A stretch of DNA of 64,000 nucleotides, from positions 1-64,000 of the forward strand of contig FMVK01000005.1 in NCBI GenBank assembly GCA_900102065.1, written 5' to 3'. Positions 43,600 through 51,108 of the stretch are shown one piece after another. The stretch comes from Lachnospiraceae bacterium XPB1003. GTDB lineage: Bacteria > Bacillota > Clostridia > Lachnospirales > Lachnospiraceae. Within the stretch, counting starts at the first letter, position 1; every line of letters begins with the position of its first letter. The translations under genes and the position numbers were made by a program. The notes beneath the pieces are model-generated. The model ran no database searches and was not told the DNA's origin. It was given only the letters and a program-made list of their open reading frames with translations.

Positions 43600-43608
43600 A
43601 TTATACCA
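43600..43608 (-). promoter_or_regulatory. Extended -10 promoter of the acyltransferase operon
   Basis: TGG-TATAAT on the minus strand is an extended -10 (TGnTATAAT). It ends seven bases before the ATG at 43592, so transcription would begin at or next to the start codon. It lies in the last bases of the first 72-bp repeat. The second repeat copy carries TGG-TATAAC. No good -35 is seen. Confidence 0.55.
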
Positions 43609-43744
43609 TAATCACTCGGCGTTCGGCATCCTTGCCTCACTGTTCCCTCGTGATTACTGTAAAACATCCTTGTTATACCATAATCCGTCGGCACTCGACA
43701 TCCCTGCACCAACGGTCCCTCGTGATTACTGTAAAACAAATTAA
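43601..43744. repeat. Two tandem copies of a 72-bp repeat
   Basis: Copies at 43601-43672 and 43673-43744 share most positions, including TTATACCATAATC near the start and CCCTCGTGATTACTG with GTAAAACA near the end. Each contains an inverted repeat (TAATCAC and GTGATTA separated by about 33 bp). Because 72 is divisible by three, the open frame ahead of the acyltransferase shows the same 24-residue peptide twice. The minus-strand promoter lies at the end of each copy, so the duplication doubles the promoter region. Confidence 0.85.
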
Positions 43745-43820
43745 TACGTGCAAAGAATTTAATTTTTTAGTATCATGGTAGTCAGAACTTCACAGGCCGA
43801 TAATGAAAAAGGGGGAGCTA

Positions 43821-44303
43821 ATGGATAAACCCATTCTTTACCGAAAACGTCTTATCCCTCAGGAATGCGTTCTTCTTAAGGACGATGTGATTCTTGAGTG
43901 CAGTGAAGATATCATTCTTACCAAATGGTGCGCTCTTAAACCAAAGAAATATCTGCACCACGGCTATTCCTGCTATTTTCCGAAGGAAGGTATCAAAGTC
44001 AGCAAATTCTATACCGAAGATAATTCGCTCCTTTACTGGTACTGCGATATCGTTGACTATGAATACAAAAAAGACTCAAATGAGCTTGTGGTAACGGATC
44101 TGCTGGCAGACGTGATCATTTATCCCGACGGATTCGTTAAGGTTGTGGATCTCGACGAGCTTGTAACCGCTCTTAACGACGGACTCATAACTCTTGATCA
44201 GCTCAAGCTCTCCATCACCAGACTTGATAAACTTCTCAATATCATATACGAAGACAAATTCGATATACTCACCCAAAATATAGATCAGGCCGAAAAAGCC
44301 TGA
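43821..44303 (+). CDS. DUF402 domain protein
   Basis: A 160-residue protein of the DUF402/FomD-like family. The central domain shows LHHGYSCYFPKEGIKVSKFYTEDNSLLYWYCDIVD (about 45-80), then DLLADVIIYPDGFVKVVDLDEL. Structures of the family show a metal-bound beta barrel, and some members hydrolyse nucleotide or phosphonate substrates; the substrate here is unknown. The ATG at 43821 follows GGGGGAG and is better supported than the ATG at 43803. The stop codon lies inside the downstream terminator stem. Confidence 0.85.
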   Translation: MDKPILYRKRLIPQECVLLKDDVILECSEDIILTKWCALKPKKYLHHGYSCYFPKEGIKVSKFYTEDNSLLYWYCDIVDYEYKKDSNELVVTDLLADVIIYPDGFVKVVDLDELVTALNDGLITLDQLKLSITRLDKLLNIIYEDKFDILTQNIDQAEKA

Positions 44304-44312
44304 TCTTTTTTT
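44283..44312 (+). terminator. Intrinsic terminator overlapping the DUF402 stop codon
   Basis: GATCAGGC and GCCTGATC form an 8-bp stem around CGAAAAA, followed by seven T. The TGA stop of the DUF402 gene (44301-44303) is part of the right arm. Confidence 0.88.
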
Positions 44313-44336
44313 ATGTTAATCTCCATAAAAATCTGT

Positions 44337-44342
44337 TATACT
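44337..44342 (+). promoter_or_regulatory. Extended -10 element upstream of the DUF3048 gene
   Basis: TGT-TATACT (-10 at 44337-44342) matches the extended -10 form seen elsewhere in the window. Transcription would begin near 44349, giving a 5' leader of about 60 nt before the ATG at 44410, with GGAGGA 6 bases upstream of that ATG. No consensus -35 is evident. Confidence 0.45.
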
Positions 44343-44409
44343 CTTGGTATGTGTGCTCCCACGATTTTACTTCACAGGGAGTCTGATTAATATGACGGAG
44401 GATAATTGA

Positions 44410-45480
44410 ATGAAGAAAAAAAGATTCGCCGGTCTGATAGGACTGCTCACCGCAGCTGTTCTTACAGCAGGTGCTGCAGCAGGTATTTCCGGTACTGTTA
44501 AGTCAGATGCCGCAGAGGTTACAACCGGCACCTACATCAGTGAGCTTACCGGACTTCCCATCAGCGGCGCGCTCAAGGATCAGCGCCCCGTAGCCATCAT
44601 GGTAGACAACGAGAAATTCGCGCTTCCCCACTTTGGTCTCAACCAGGCTGATATCGTATATGAGATGATGAACAGCACAGCTAACGGACGTATCACACGT
44701 CTCATGGCTGTCGTTAAGGACTGGGGTTCCATCACACAGTTCGGAAGCATCAGAAGTACAAGACCTACCAACTTCATGCTTGCAGCAGAATACAACGCTA
44801 TCCTTGTTCATGACGGTGGTCCTTACTACAACAATATGTACCAGAGACTTCCTTACACAAATAACTTAAGCGCAGGCTTTGCACGTTATTCCAACGGTAA
44901 GGCATCTGAGTTCACAGAGTATGTTACATACAACTCATATACCAATCCTACAACAGGAAGAAGTTATTCCGGACTCGCACAGCGTATAGCAGCCGCAGGT
45001 TTCTCAACAACTTACAACCAGTACTATCAGGGACCTAACATGGTATTTGCTCCCACTGAATATGTTCTTGGAGAAGGCTCTACGGTAGCAAATGCCGTAT
45101 CACTTCCCTTCCCTCACAACAGCAGTAAGCTTAACTTTAATGCTACAACCGGAACATATGACTATTCCGAATACAACAAGCCTCACGTAGATGCTCTTAC
45201 AGGAGCAGTAACAACATTTGAAAATGTTCTTGTACTTAACTGCTCATTTACACAGCTTGATGCAAACGGATACATGGTTTACAACATCCTTACCCCTTCT
45301 TCAAGCGGTTACTATATGGCTAACGGTCGTTGTATCCCCATCACCTGGTCCAAGGCTTCCGACTGCGGACGTACAATGTACACCAATGCAGTTACAGGTA
45401 CACCGCTGGTATTTAACCCCGGTAAGACATATATAGCGATCGTTCCTTCGGATGTATGGAATAAGGTTGTTATCCAGTAA
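44410..45480 (+). CDS. DUF3048 family secreted protein (YerB-like)
   Basis: 356 residues. A signal peptide (about 1-35, AAVLTAGAAAGISG..., cleavage near SDAAE) without a lipobox suggests secretion or wall retention. The DUF3048 core follows: PVAIMVDNEKFALPHFGLNQADIVYEMM near 60-90, ITRLMAVVKDWGSITQFGSIRSTRP near 95-125 and the C-terminal half with YTNAVTGTPLVFNPGKTYIAIVP. The family (B. subtilis YerB) is extracellular and of unknown function. The gene is monocistronic, with its own terminator. The start has GGAGGATAATTG before the ATG. Confidence 0.9.
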   Translation: MKKKRFAGLIGLLTAAVLTAGAAAGISGTVKSDAAEVTTGTYISELTGLPISGALKDQRPVAIMVDNEKFALPHFGLNQADIVYEMMNSTANGRITRLMAVVKDWGSITQFGSIRSTRPTNFMLAAEYNAILVHDGGPYYNNMYQRLPYTNNLSAGFARYSNGKASEFTEYVTYNSYTNPTTGRSYSGLAQRIAAAGFSTTYNQYYQGPNMVFAPTEYVLGEGSTVANAVSLPFPHNSSKLNFNATTGTYDYSEYNKPHVDALTGAVTTFENVLVLNCSFTQLDANGYMVYNILTPSSSGYYMANGRCIPITWSKASDCGRTMYTNAVTGTPLVFNPGKTYIAIVPSDVWNKVVIQ

Positions 45481-45492
45481 AATCCGCAATTC

Positions 45493-45520
45493 AAAAGTCC
45501 CGCCGTTGGCGGGACTTTTT
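45493..45520. terminator. Bidirectional intrinsic terminator between DUF3048 and arsR
   Basis: A 12-bp arm AAAAGTCCCGCC pairs with its complement around a GTT loop. T-runs lie on both sides, so it can end DUF3048 transcription from the left and arsR transcription from the right. Confidence 0.88.
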
Positions 45521-45528
45521 TATTTTCC

Positions 45529-45918
45529 TTATTGCGGGCATCTTATTTCGGCAACATCTTCGATAGTGGTATGAAGCTTCCATACTAACGGCGTCTCTGC
45601 CGCCTTATAATAAACCTCTTTACCTTCACGTCTGGCAGTGATCAAGCCTGTGCTTTTAAGCAGTTTAAGGTGATGGGCGACCGCCGGTGATGACATGGAG
45701 ATAATTGCTGACAGGTCCAAAACACATTCCTCTGTATGACACAGAATCCAGAATATCTTTAAACGTGTCGGATCGCCAAGTTGCTTCATAGCTTCGGCAA
45801 CGGCATCTATGGCATTGTCTCCGGGCATATTATGTATAAGAGCCAGCTCTTCTTCTTTAGAGTGATGGTGATGAGGCAAGCGTTCACTCTTTTCGAGTTC
45901 ATCTTTATCTCTTTTCAT
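45529..45918 (-). CDS. ArsR/SmtB-family metal- or stress-responsive repressor
   Basis: A 129-residue winged-helix repressor. A His-rich N-terminus (HHHH near 17-20) may contribute to metal binding. The helix-turn-helix is in SAIISMSSPAVAHHLKLLKSTGLITARREGKEVYY (about 70-105). The ECVLDL motif at the alpha-3 site has one Cys in place of the CVCD of CadC/ArsR sensors, and the C-terminal helix provides few obvious ligands. The inducer is therefore uncertain. It is preceded by GGAGG and divergent from a methyltransferase gene. A perfect palindrome overlapping its own -35 indicates autoregulation. Confidence 0.88.
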   Translation of the reverse strand: MKRDKDELEKSERLPHHHHSKEEELALIHNMPGDNAIDAVAEAMKQLGDPTRLKIFWILCHTEECVLDLSAIISMSSPAVAHHLKLLKSTGLITARREGKEVYYKAAETPLVWKLHTTIEDVAEIRCPQ

Positions 45919-46009
45919 ATTAACCCTCCATACCTAAACACGTTGCGTGAGTCAGCTCACAAATAACCGCGCAGAATATCCGTATTAATTATTGTTTCTC
46001 AGCTGATAT

Positions 46010-46039
46010 ATTATAACAGATATCAATTTCATTAAACAA
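46010..46039 (-). promoter_or_regulatory. arsR promoter
   Basis: On the minus strand TTGTTT (46034-46039) and TGT-TATAAT (-10 at 46010-46015) are separated by 18 bp. The -35 falls inside the 18-bp palindrome at 46031-46048, so repressor bound there would block this promoter. Confidence 0.7.
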
Positions 46040-46048
46040 TTGTTTAAT
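46031..46048. promoter_or_regulatory. ArsR-type operator palindrome
   Basis: ATTAAACAATTGTTTAAT is a perfect 18-bp palindrome of the AT-rich ArsR/SmtB operator type. It covers the arsR -35 and ends eight bases before the -35 of the divergent methyltransferase promoter. A second imperfect copy (ATTAAATG...TATTTAAT, 46095-46112) lies between that promoter and the methyltransferase start. Confidence 0.75.
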
Positions 46049-46055
46049 CTTTATA

Positions 46056-46084
46056 TTGACAAAGCTTATATTCGGAGATATTAT
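46056..46084 (+). promoter_or_regulatory. Methyltransferase promoter
   Basis: TTGACA (46056-46061) and TATTAT (46079-46084) with a 17-bp spacer form a near-consensus promoter, flanked on both sides by operator-like palindromes, so strong repression by the divergent ArsR protein is expected. Confidence 0.8.
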
Positions 46085-46128
46085 TCGAATATCGATTAAA
46101 TGTTTATTTAATTATTGGAGGTGATTTT

Positions 46129-46728
46129 ATGTTTTGGGATAAGGTTTCAGGATTATATGATCTATTTGAATCTGTTTTTAACGGTAAAGTATATCGTGAT
46201 ACAGGCCGAGTTGTCGCAAAGGAGATAGAGGCAGACGATAGTGTTCTTGAATGTGCCTGCGGAACCGGCGGAATAAGCAGATATATTGCTCCAATATGCA
46301 GAAAGCTGGTCGCAACCGATTATTCTGTAAAAATGCTTAAAGCAACCGTAAAAAATATGAAGCCCTATAACAATGTTATTGTCAAAAGAGCTGATATCAC
46401 TAACCTTAAGTCGAAAGACGAGGCCTTTGACAAAGTAGTCGCCGGTAATGTGATACACCTTTTGAACGATCCGTATGCCGCACTGGAGGAATTGCTCAGA
46501 GTATGCAAAACAGGTGGAAAAGTTATAATTCCAACTTACATAACGCTTCGAAACGGAAAGCCCAGCCTTCTTGTATCTGTATTAAAGAAAGCCGGGGCAG
46601 GCTTTGAACGTGAATTTGACCTTGATTCTTACAAGCGGTTCTTTGCAGATGGCGGATATGATAATGTCGAGTATCATCCCGTATACGGAACCGTTCCCTG
46701 CGTTGTGGCAATACTACATAAGAACTAA
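46129..46728 (+). CDS. ArsR-linked class I SAM methyltransferase
   Basis: A 199-residue methyltransferase. SAM motif I is VLECACGTGGISRYI near 38-52, with the acidic loop VATDYSVKML near 65 and motif IV FDKVVAGNVIHLL near 105. KTGGKVIIPTYI near 135 and the C-terminal strands follow. The UbiE/COQ5-like fold is clear. The three-cysteine pattern of the arsenite methylase ArsM is absent, so arsenic methylation is unlikely. The gene lies divergent from the ArsR repressor with shared operators. The product could methylate a toxic small molecule or a lipid. The strong GGAGG site supports the start. Confidence 0.85.
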   Translation: MFWDKVSGLYDLFESVFNGKVYRDTGRVVAKEIEADDSVLECACGTGGISRYIAPICRKLVATDYSVKMLKATVKNMKPYNNVIVKRADITNLKSKDEAFDKVVAGNVIHLLNDPYAALEELLRVCKTGGKVIIPTYITLRNGKPSLLVSVLKKAGAGFEREFDLDSYKRFFADGGYDNVEYHPVYGTVPCVVAILHKN

Positions 46729-46735
46729 AATAGAA

Positions 46736-46759
46736 CCCCTCCCGGTTTCCCGGGAGGGG
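46736..46759. terminator. Terminator hairpin between the methyltransferase and the sugar ABC operon
   Basis: CCCCTCCCGG pairs perfectly with CCGGGAGGGG around a four-base loop. On the minus strand TTCTATTTTAG follows, so it probably ends the sugar-permease operon. On the plus strand the T-tract is poor, although the hairpin lies just after the methyltransferase stop. Confidence 0.75.
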
Positions 46760-46803
46760 CTTGCTATTAACCCTTCTCTGAAATTGTCTCGTTGCTGTAA
46801 CCT

Positions 46804-47664
46804 TTAACCCTTTACACTACCCATTGCAACGCCTTCGATGATGTATCTGGAAAGAATAAGATACATTACGATAAGAGGAAGAACCGTCAATGTAAGTCCT
46901 AAGTAGATCGAGCCGTACTCTGTCTTGTAGATATCTCCACGAAGAAGGCTGACCATGATAGGCATGGTGTAGTTCTTCTTATCTGTAAGGAGTACCAACG
47001 GTGTGAACAGGTTGTTCCAGCTTGATACGAAAGCGAATATTGCCTGTGTAGCAATAGCCGGCTTCATGATAGGCAAACACATCTGGTTGAATATCCTGAA
47101 TTCTCCCGCTCCATCGATACGTGCTGACTGCACGATCTCAAACGGGAATGCAGCTACAAGATACTGTCTCATGAAGAATACTGTCATGGGAGATGCTATA
47201 GCGGGGAGAATGAGCATTAACAGATTGTTAGTAAGTCCCAACTTGTAGCACATCTGATAGAAACCGATCATAGTGATCTGTGCAGGGATCATCATGATAC
47301 CAACTATCATCTTGAAGAATGCATTTTTTAACTTCCAATCATAAACAACCAGCGCATAAGCGGTCAGTGTTGAGAAATAGATTGAAAGTGTTGTTGAACC
47401 CACCGAGATGATGATAGAGTTCATAAAACCTACAAGAGGATTGAAGCTCTTTCCTGTCAGAACCTTGAAGTTGTTCTGCAGATAACTCGAAGGGATAAGT
47501 GTTACAGCATGCTGCTGAATCTCGTTTGTGGATCTTGTCGCATTTACGATCATGATCCAAAAAGGAAATATACTTAAGATAGCAAGGAGTATGCAAACTA
47601 TGTAGATAACTACTTTCAACACAACTCCGCCACTCTTCTTCTGGTCTATAGTATCTACTTTCAT
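46804..47664 (-). CDS. Sugar ABC transporter permease (MalG type)
   Basis: A 286-residue permease of the carbohydrate-uptake-1 family with six membrane helices. The cytoplasmic EAA-loop, which contacts the ATPase, is EIVQSARIDGAGEFRIFNQMCLPIMKPAI near 180-208. MVNATRSTNEIQQHAV near the first helix is typical. It overlaps the preceding permease by four bases. No ATPase gene lies in the cluster, so an MsmX-type shared ATPase is expected. Transported sugar unknown. Confidence 0.93.
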   Translation of the reverse strand: MKVDTIDQKKSGGVVLKVVIYIVCILLAILSIFPFWIMIVNATRSTNEIQQHAVTLIPSSYLQNNFKVLTGKSFNPLVGFMNSIIISVGSTTLSIYFSTLTAYALVVYDWKLKNAFFKMIVGIMMIPAQITMIGFYQMCYKLGLTNNLLMLILPAIASPMTVFFMRQYLVAAFPFEIVQSARIDGAGEFRIFNQMCLPIMKPAIATQAIFAFVSSWNNLFTPLVLLTDKKNYTMPIMVSLLRGDIYKTEYGSIYLGLTLTVLPLIVMYLILSRYIIEGVAMGSVKG

Positions 47665-48617
47665 GCTTCCTCACCTTTCTGGCGTTCAGCCTCTTTAATT
47701 TCCTTTTTGATCTTCTCCGCGTCACGGTCTCTCATGAGATAGAACATACCTGCGGACAGGATCGCAATAAGGATGAACATTATAATACTAGCTGCGGCAG
47801 CTCTTGCATACAAGTGACTACCCTGGAAAGCAAGCTGGTAGATAAATACGCTGGTTGTAAGCGTAGCATTATCAGGACCGCCAAGAAGGAAGAGCTGAGG
47901 AATATCGAACATGTTCAGACCACCGATAAGGGAAGTAACCAGTGTGAAGAGGAGGATACTTCTGATATTGGGAATGGTGATCTTGAAGAAAGTCTGTACT
48001 CCGTTAGCACCATCAACTTTTGCTGCTTCAAATATTTCCGGATCGATACCGAGAACACCTGATATAAGGATAACCATGGTGTAGCCGTACCACATCCAGA
48101 ACTGGATAAATGAAACCAGGCCCTTCGCTACTGTTTTGTTCTGAAGCATTTCAACAGGCTTCTTGAAGATTCCGAATGAAACCATGATATCGTTCACAGG
48201 GCTCATAGGATAATCGAATAAAGCCTTGAACAAAATAGCGATGGTAGCCGCGGTAATGATATTCGGCATGTAGAAAAGAATTTTGAAAAGTCCTGCGCCC
48301 TTTACCTTGAATCTCTTATCGGTAAACCAAGCTGTAAGTAAGAGAGCGAGACCGATCTGCGGAATAAAGTTGCAGATCCAGATAACAAATGTATTTCCGA
48401 GAGCCCTTAAGAATGTCTTGTTTGCAAATATTGCTTTGAAATTACCAAACGGCTCATCAAGGAAATTGAGTTCGGTTCCGAGACCTTTAAGGTCCGTAAA
48501 CGCAATCATGAATGTATATATGATCGGATAAAGTGAAAAAAACAGAAATGCTACTATAAAGGGAATAGAGAAGAAATATCCGTATTTTCCATATTTAACA
48601 AGTTTTTTCTTTTTCAT
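47661..48617 (-). CDS. Sugar ABC transporter permease (MalF/UgpA type)
   Basis: A 318-residue partner permease with six membrane helices. The EAA-loop EIFEAAKVDGANGVQTFFKITIPNI near 200-225 is intact, and the N-terminal YFFSIPFIVAFLFFSLYPIIYTFMIAF helix is family-typical. A charged C-terminal tail follows the last helix. The start lies about 95 bp downstream of the binding-protein stop, beyond a hairpin that may reduce read-through. Confidence 0.93.
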   Translation of the reverse strand: MKKKKLVKYGKYGYFFSIPFIVAFLFFSLYPIIYTFMIAFTDLKGLGTELNFLDEPFGNFKAIFANKTFLRALGNTFVIWICNFIPQIGLALLLTAWFTDKRFKVKGAGLFKILFYMPNIITAATIAILFKALFDYPMSPVNDIMVSFGIFKKPVEMLQNKTVAKGLVSFIQFWMWYGYTMVILISGVLGIDPEIFEAAKVDGANGVQTFFKITIPNIRSILLFTLVTSLIGGLNMFDIPQLFLLGGPDNATLTTSVFIYQLAFQGSHLYARAAAASIIMFILIAILSAGMFYLMRDRDAEKIKKEIKEAERQKGEEA

Positions 48618-48646
48618 CTGTCAACCCCGGTTTACTTATTTTTAAA

Positions 48647-48675
48647 TGCAGGACGGTAAACCACACCGTCCTGCA
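48647..48675 (-). terminator. Hairpin between the sugar-binding protein and its permeases
   Basis: TGCAGGACGGT pairs perfectly with ACCGTCCTGCA around AAACCAC, followed on the minus strand by TTTAAAAAT. It probably acts as a partial terminator or mRNA-stabilising stem, raising expression of the upstream binding protein relative to the permeases. Confidence 0.7.
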
Positions 48676-48710
48676 CTAATCATGTTAATCTGAATCGTTC
48701 AAATTACTGA

Positions 48711-50159
48711 TTATTCAGCTGCTTCGATAGCAAGCTTGTCAGCTACAGTAGACTTGAAATCAGCGATTGCTGTTTCTCTGTCCTTCTCACCTGCTGTGTA
48801 CTGACGAACCTGATCTCTCCAAATCTGGTTGATAGACTCATCGTACTGAGTAAGGTTCTTACCGTTTGCATAGCTGTTTGCAGGAACGAAAGCATCGAAC
48901 ATGTTCTGTCCGCCGAGGAACTCAAGAGATCCGTCAGACTTGCTCATTACTGTACCGGAAGCTACGCAGTCCTTTGTACCGCCTTCTCCGTTAAGAGTTC
49001 CGTTAGCCCACATGTACTGAAGACCATCTTCTTCTGTGTTAAGAGTGATCCAGTCGATGATCTGACCAACAGCTTCCTTCTTCTCAGAGTTCTTGTTAGC
49101 AAGTACCCATGTGCCGCCCCAGAAGAAACCAACGGGAGGTGCACAAACTGCCCAGTCACCATATGTACCTTCGCCTACCTTCTCACCACCGCAGTTAGGA
49201 GCAAGTGTGTAGTTGATAAGCCAAGCGGGTCCGAAGAAACCGAAGATCTGCTTCTCGCCTTCGCCCTTCATATCTGCGAACCAAGCATCCTGCCAGTCCT
49301 GAGTATCATTGTGATATCCGTTGTCCTTAAGCTTCTTTGAAAGATCAAGGAAAGCTTCACGCTTAGGATCGATAACAAGCTTGTCATCAACGATCCAACC
49401 CTGATCAGAGCTGTTCTCAACTGCGTGCCAGAGATCGCCGTCACCGGAGATGATACCGTATCCCTTGCCCTTAAGAGTCTCAGCTGCTTCAAAGAACTTG
49501 TCCCAGCTCTGTGTACCGGATCCGATGATCTCAGCGATCTTATCGGGATCATCTGTTCCGAATACGTCTTTAGCGATTGAACGTCTGTAGATGAAAGCAC
49601 CACCGGTAGCCTGGTAGCCAAGACCAACAAGCTGTCCGTCCGGGTTGGTTCCTATATCTACTGTGTACTGAGCGATATCAGCAGCCTTAAGCTCTGCATC
49701 TACGTCGATACCAAGATCAGCGTAAGGGCAAGCATACTGCCAAGCATCACCCTGTGTATACTTGAGAACGAATGCAGCCTCTGCACAGTACATATCAGGT
49801 GCATCTTCGCCGCCTGCCTGGAGGGCCTGGTCAAGAGCGGGCTGGTAAGCACCATCTGTTGTAGCGATGATTGTAGACTTGATCTGATATTTGAAATCAG
49901 GATGTGTTTCTACAAACTTATCTACCATCTTGGGAACTTCGTCTGTGAAGGCCCACAGATTGATAGTTCCTTCTGCATTTTCGGGTCCTACTACTGAACC
50001 TGTAGCAGCAGCAGCATCTGTAGGAGCATCTGTTGCTGCGGGATCAGCGGGAGCTCCGCCGTTGTTTGCGTCACCACCATTACTCGGTGTACATCCGGCA
50101 AGGAATGATGTAGCCATTGTCATGCATACTAAGCCGGATAACCATTTTCTTCTTTTCAT
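48711..50159 (-). CDS. Sugar ABC transporter substrate-binding lipoprotein
   Basis: A 482-residue family-1 extracellular solute-binding protein. A signal peptide ends in the lipobox FLAGC with Cys at about 22, followed by an Asn/Gly/Ala/Asp-rich linker of about 45 residues. The mature domain begins EGTINLWAFTDEVPKMVDKF and contains WDKFFEAAETLKGKGYG and a WGGTWVLANKNSEKKEAV hinge region. It delivers an oligosaccharide to the two permeases downstream. Ligand not determinable. The start has AAAGGAG before the ATG, and the 265 bp upstream hold its regulatory region. Confidence 0.93.
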   Translation of the reverse strand: MKRRKWLSGLVCMTMATSFLAGCTPSNGGDANNGGAPADPAATDAPTDAAAATGSVVGPENAEGTINLWAFTDEVPKMVDKFVETHPDFKYQIKSTIIATTDGAYQPALDQALQAGGEDAPDMYCAEAAFVLKYTQGDAWQYACPYADLGIDVDAELKAADIAQYTVDIGTNPDGQLVGLGYQATGGAFIYRRSIAKDVFGTDDPDKIAEIIGSGTQSWDKFFEAAETLKGKGYGIISGDGDLWHAVENSSDQGWIVDDKLVIDPKREAFLDLSKKLKDNGYHNDTQDWQDAWFADMKGEGEKQIFGFFGPAWLINYTLAPNCGGEKVGEGTYGDWAVCAPPVGFFWGGTWVLANKNSEKKEAVGQIIDWITLNTEEDGLQYMWANGTLNGEGGTKDCVASGTVMSKSDGSLEFLGGQNMFDAFVPANSYANGKNLTQYDESINQIWRDQVRQYTAGEKDRETAIADFKSTVADKLAIEAAE

Positions 50160-50424
50160 AATTAGTCTCCTTTGCTATTTTGTTTACGTTACAAGTATTT
50201 GTGCAGTCTTCACAGATATAGGCCCTTATATCCGCTCCAACCAAATAAGATTATAGAATTTTCACCAATTTTATTCTCTCCAAAAATTGCTCTATTGTGA
50301 ACTTTTATTGCCATTAAAACATTTCCTTGTTTTTTTGTCTGTTTTTTTTATATAATATTCCTAAGTTTGATAAATTTATTTGTAACTATTCACCGTAAAA
50401 TTATTTTTCAGTTTGGAGTAAGTA
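50160..50424. promoter_or_regulatory. Divergent regulatory region between the sugar-binding protein and YesL
   Basis: This AT-rich 265-bp gap contains TATAAT on the minus strand (50250-50255), the likely -10 of the binding-protein gene, without a convincing -35. TATAAT-like sequence (50350-50358) near the plus-strand gene is also present. I found no strong palindrome that would serve as a LacI-type operator and no known riboswitch. Confidence 0.35.
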
Positions 50425-51087
50425 ATGAAATCTATTTTTGAATCCAACAGTCCCTTCATCAGATTCCTCAATTTTCTGGCAGATCTTATCATCGTGAATG
50501 TGCTGTTGATCATCACTTCCATCCCCGTTATCACCGGCGGGGCCGCTTTATGTTCAGCATATTCCGTTATGTTAAAAAGAGTTCGCAGGGAAGATCCCCC
50601 CGTGGTCAAGACTTTCTTCAGAACTTTTAAGAGCGAATTCAAGCGCAGTACCCTGATCTGGATCCCTCTTATATTGATAACCGCATTTTTATTGGCCGAT
50701 CTTTATATCATATTCTTCATGCTGGGCGCAGAATACCAATGGCTTCAGTATCCGGTACTCATAGTTTCTTACATCGTGCTGTCCATCGCCCTTTATATTT
50801 ATCCGCTTATGGCAACATATGATACCGGAATGAAAGCACTTTTAAAGAACTGCGTACTCATAAGCTTCGGTAATCTTCCCACCACCATCTTCTTTACTTT
50901 CATAATCATAGCCATACTGAAGATAGCCGTGTCCAGCGGAAAAGCTCTGATAGTCGTGGGAAGCATATTCCTGTTCATGGGTTTTGCCATTCTTATTTAT
51001 TTCTTTTCCGTCTTTTTGATTAGGATATTCCAGAAATATACATCCGAAGAACTGATACAGAAAGATATAGACGAAAGGGAAGACTGA
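50425..51087 (+). CDS. DUF624/YesL-like membrane protein
   Basis: A 220-residue protein with five or six membrane helices. The family hallmark NFLADLIIVNVLLIITSIPVITGGAALCSAYSVMLKRVR lies near the N-terminus. YesL proteins are encoded beside sugar ABC transporters across Firmicutes and may assist or regulate them, but the biochemical role is unknown. It is divergent from the sugar-binding protein and its start follows GGAG by six bases. Confidence 0.85.
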   Translation: MKSIFESNSPFIRFLNFLADLIIVNVLLIITSIPVITGGAALCSAYSVMLKRVRREDPPVVKTFFRTFKSEFKRSTLIWIPLILITAFLLADLYIIFFMLGAEYQWLQYPVLIVSYIVLSIALYIYPLMATYDTGMKALLKNCVLISFGNLPTTIFFTFIIIAILKIAVSSGKALIVVGSIFLFMGFAILIYFFSVFLIRIFQKYTSEELIQKDIDERED

Positions 51088-51108
51088 TCCTCTTCCGGAA
51101 ATTAACGA

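Noticed and set aside
43593-43739. Extra 49 residues of the acyltransferase
   Set aside because: The peptide comes from the 72-bp DNA repeat, starts with TTG and lacks a ribosome site.
46129-46728. Arsenite methyltransferase ArsM
   Set aside because: The conserved ArsM cysteines are absent; only the ArsR neighbour suggested it.
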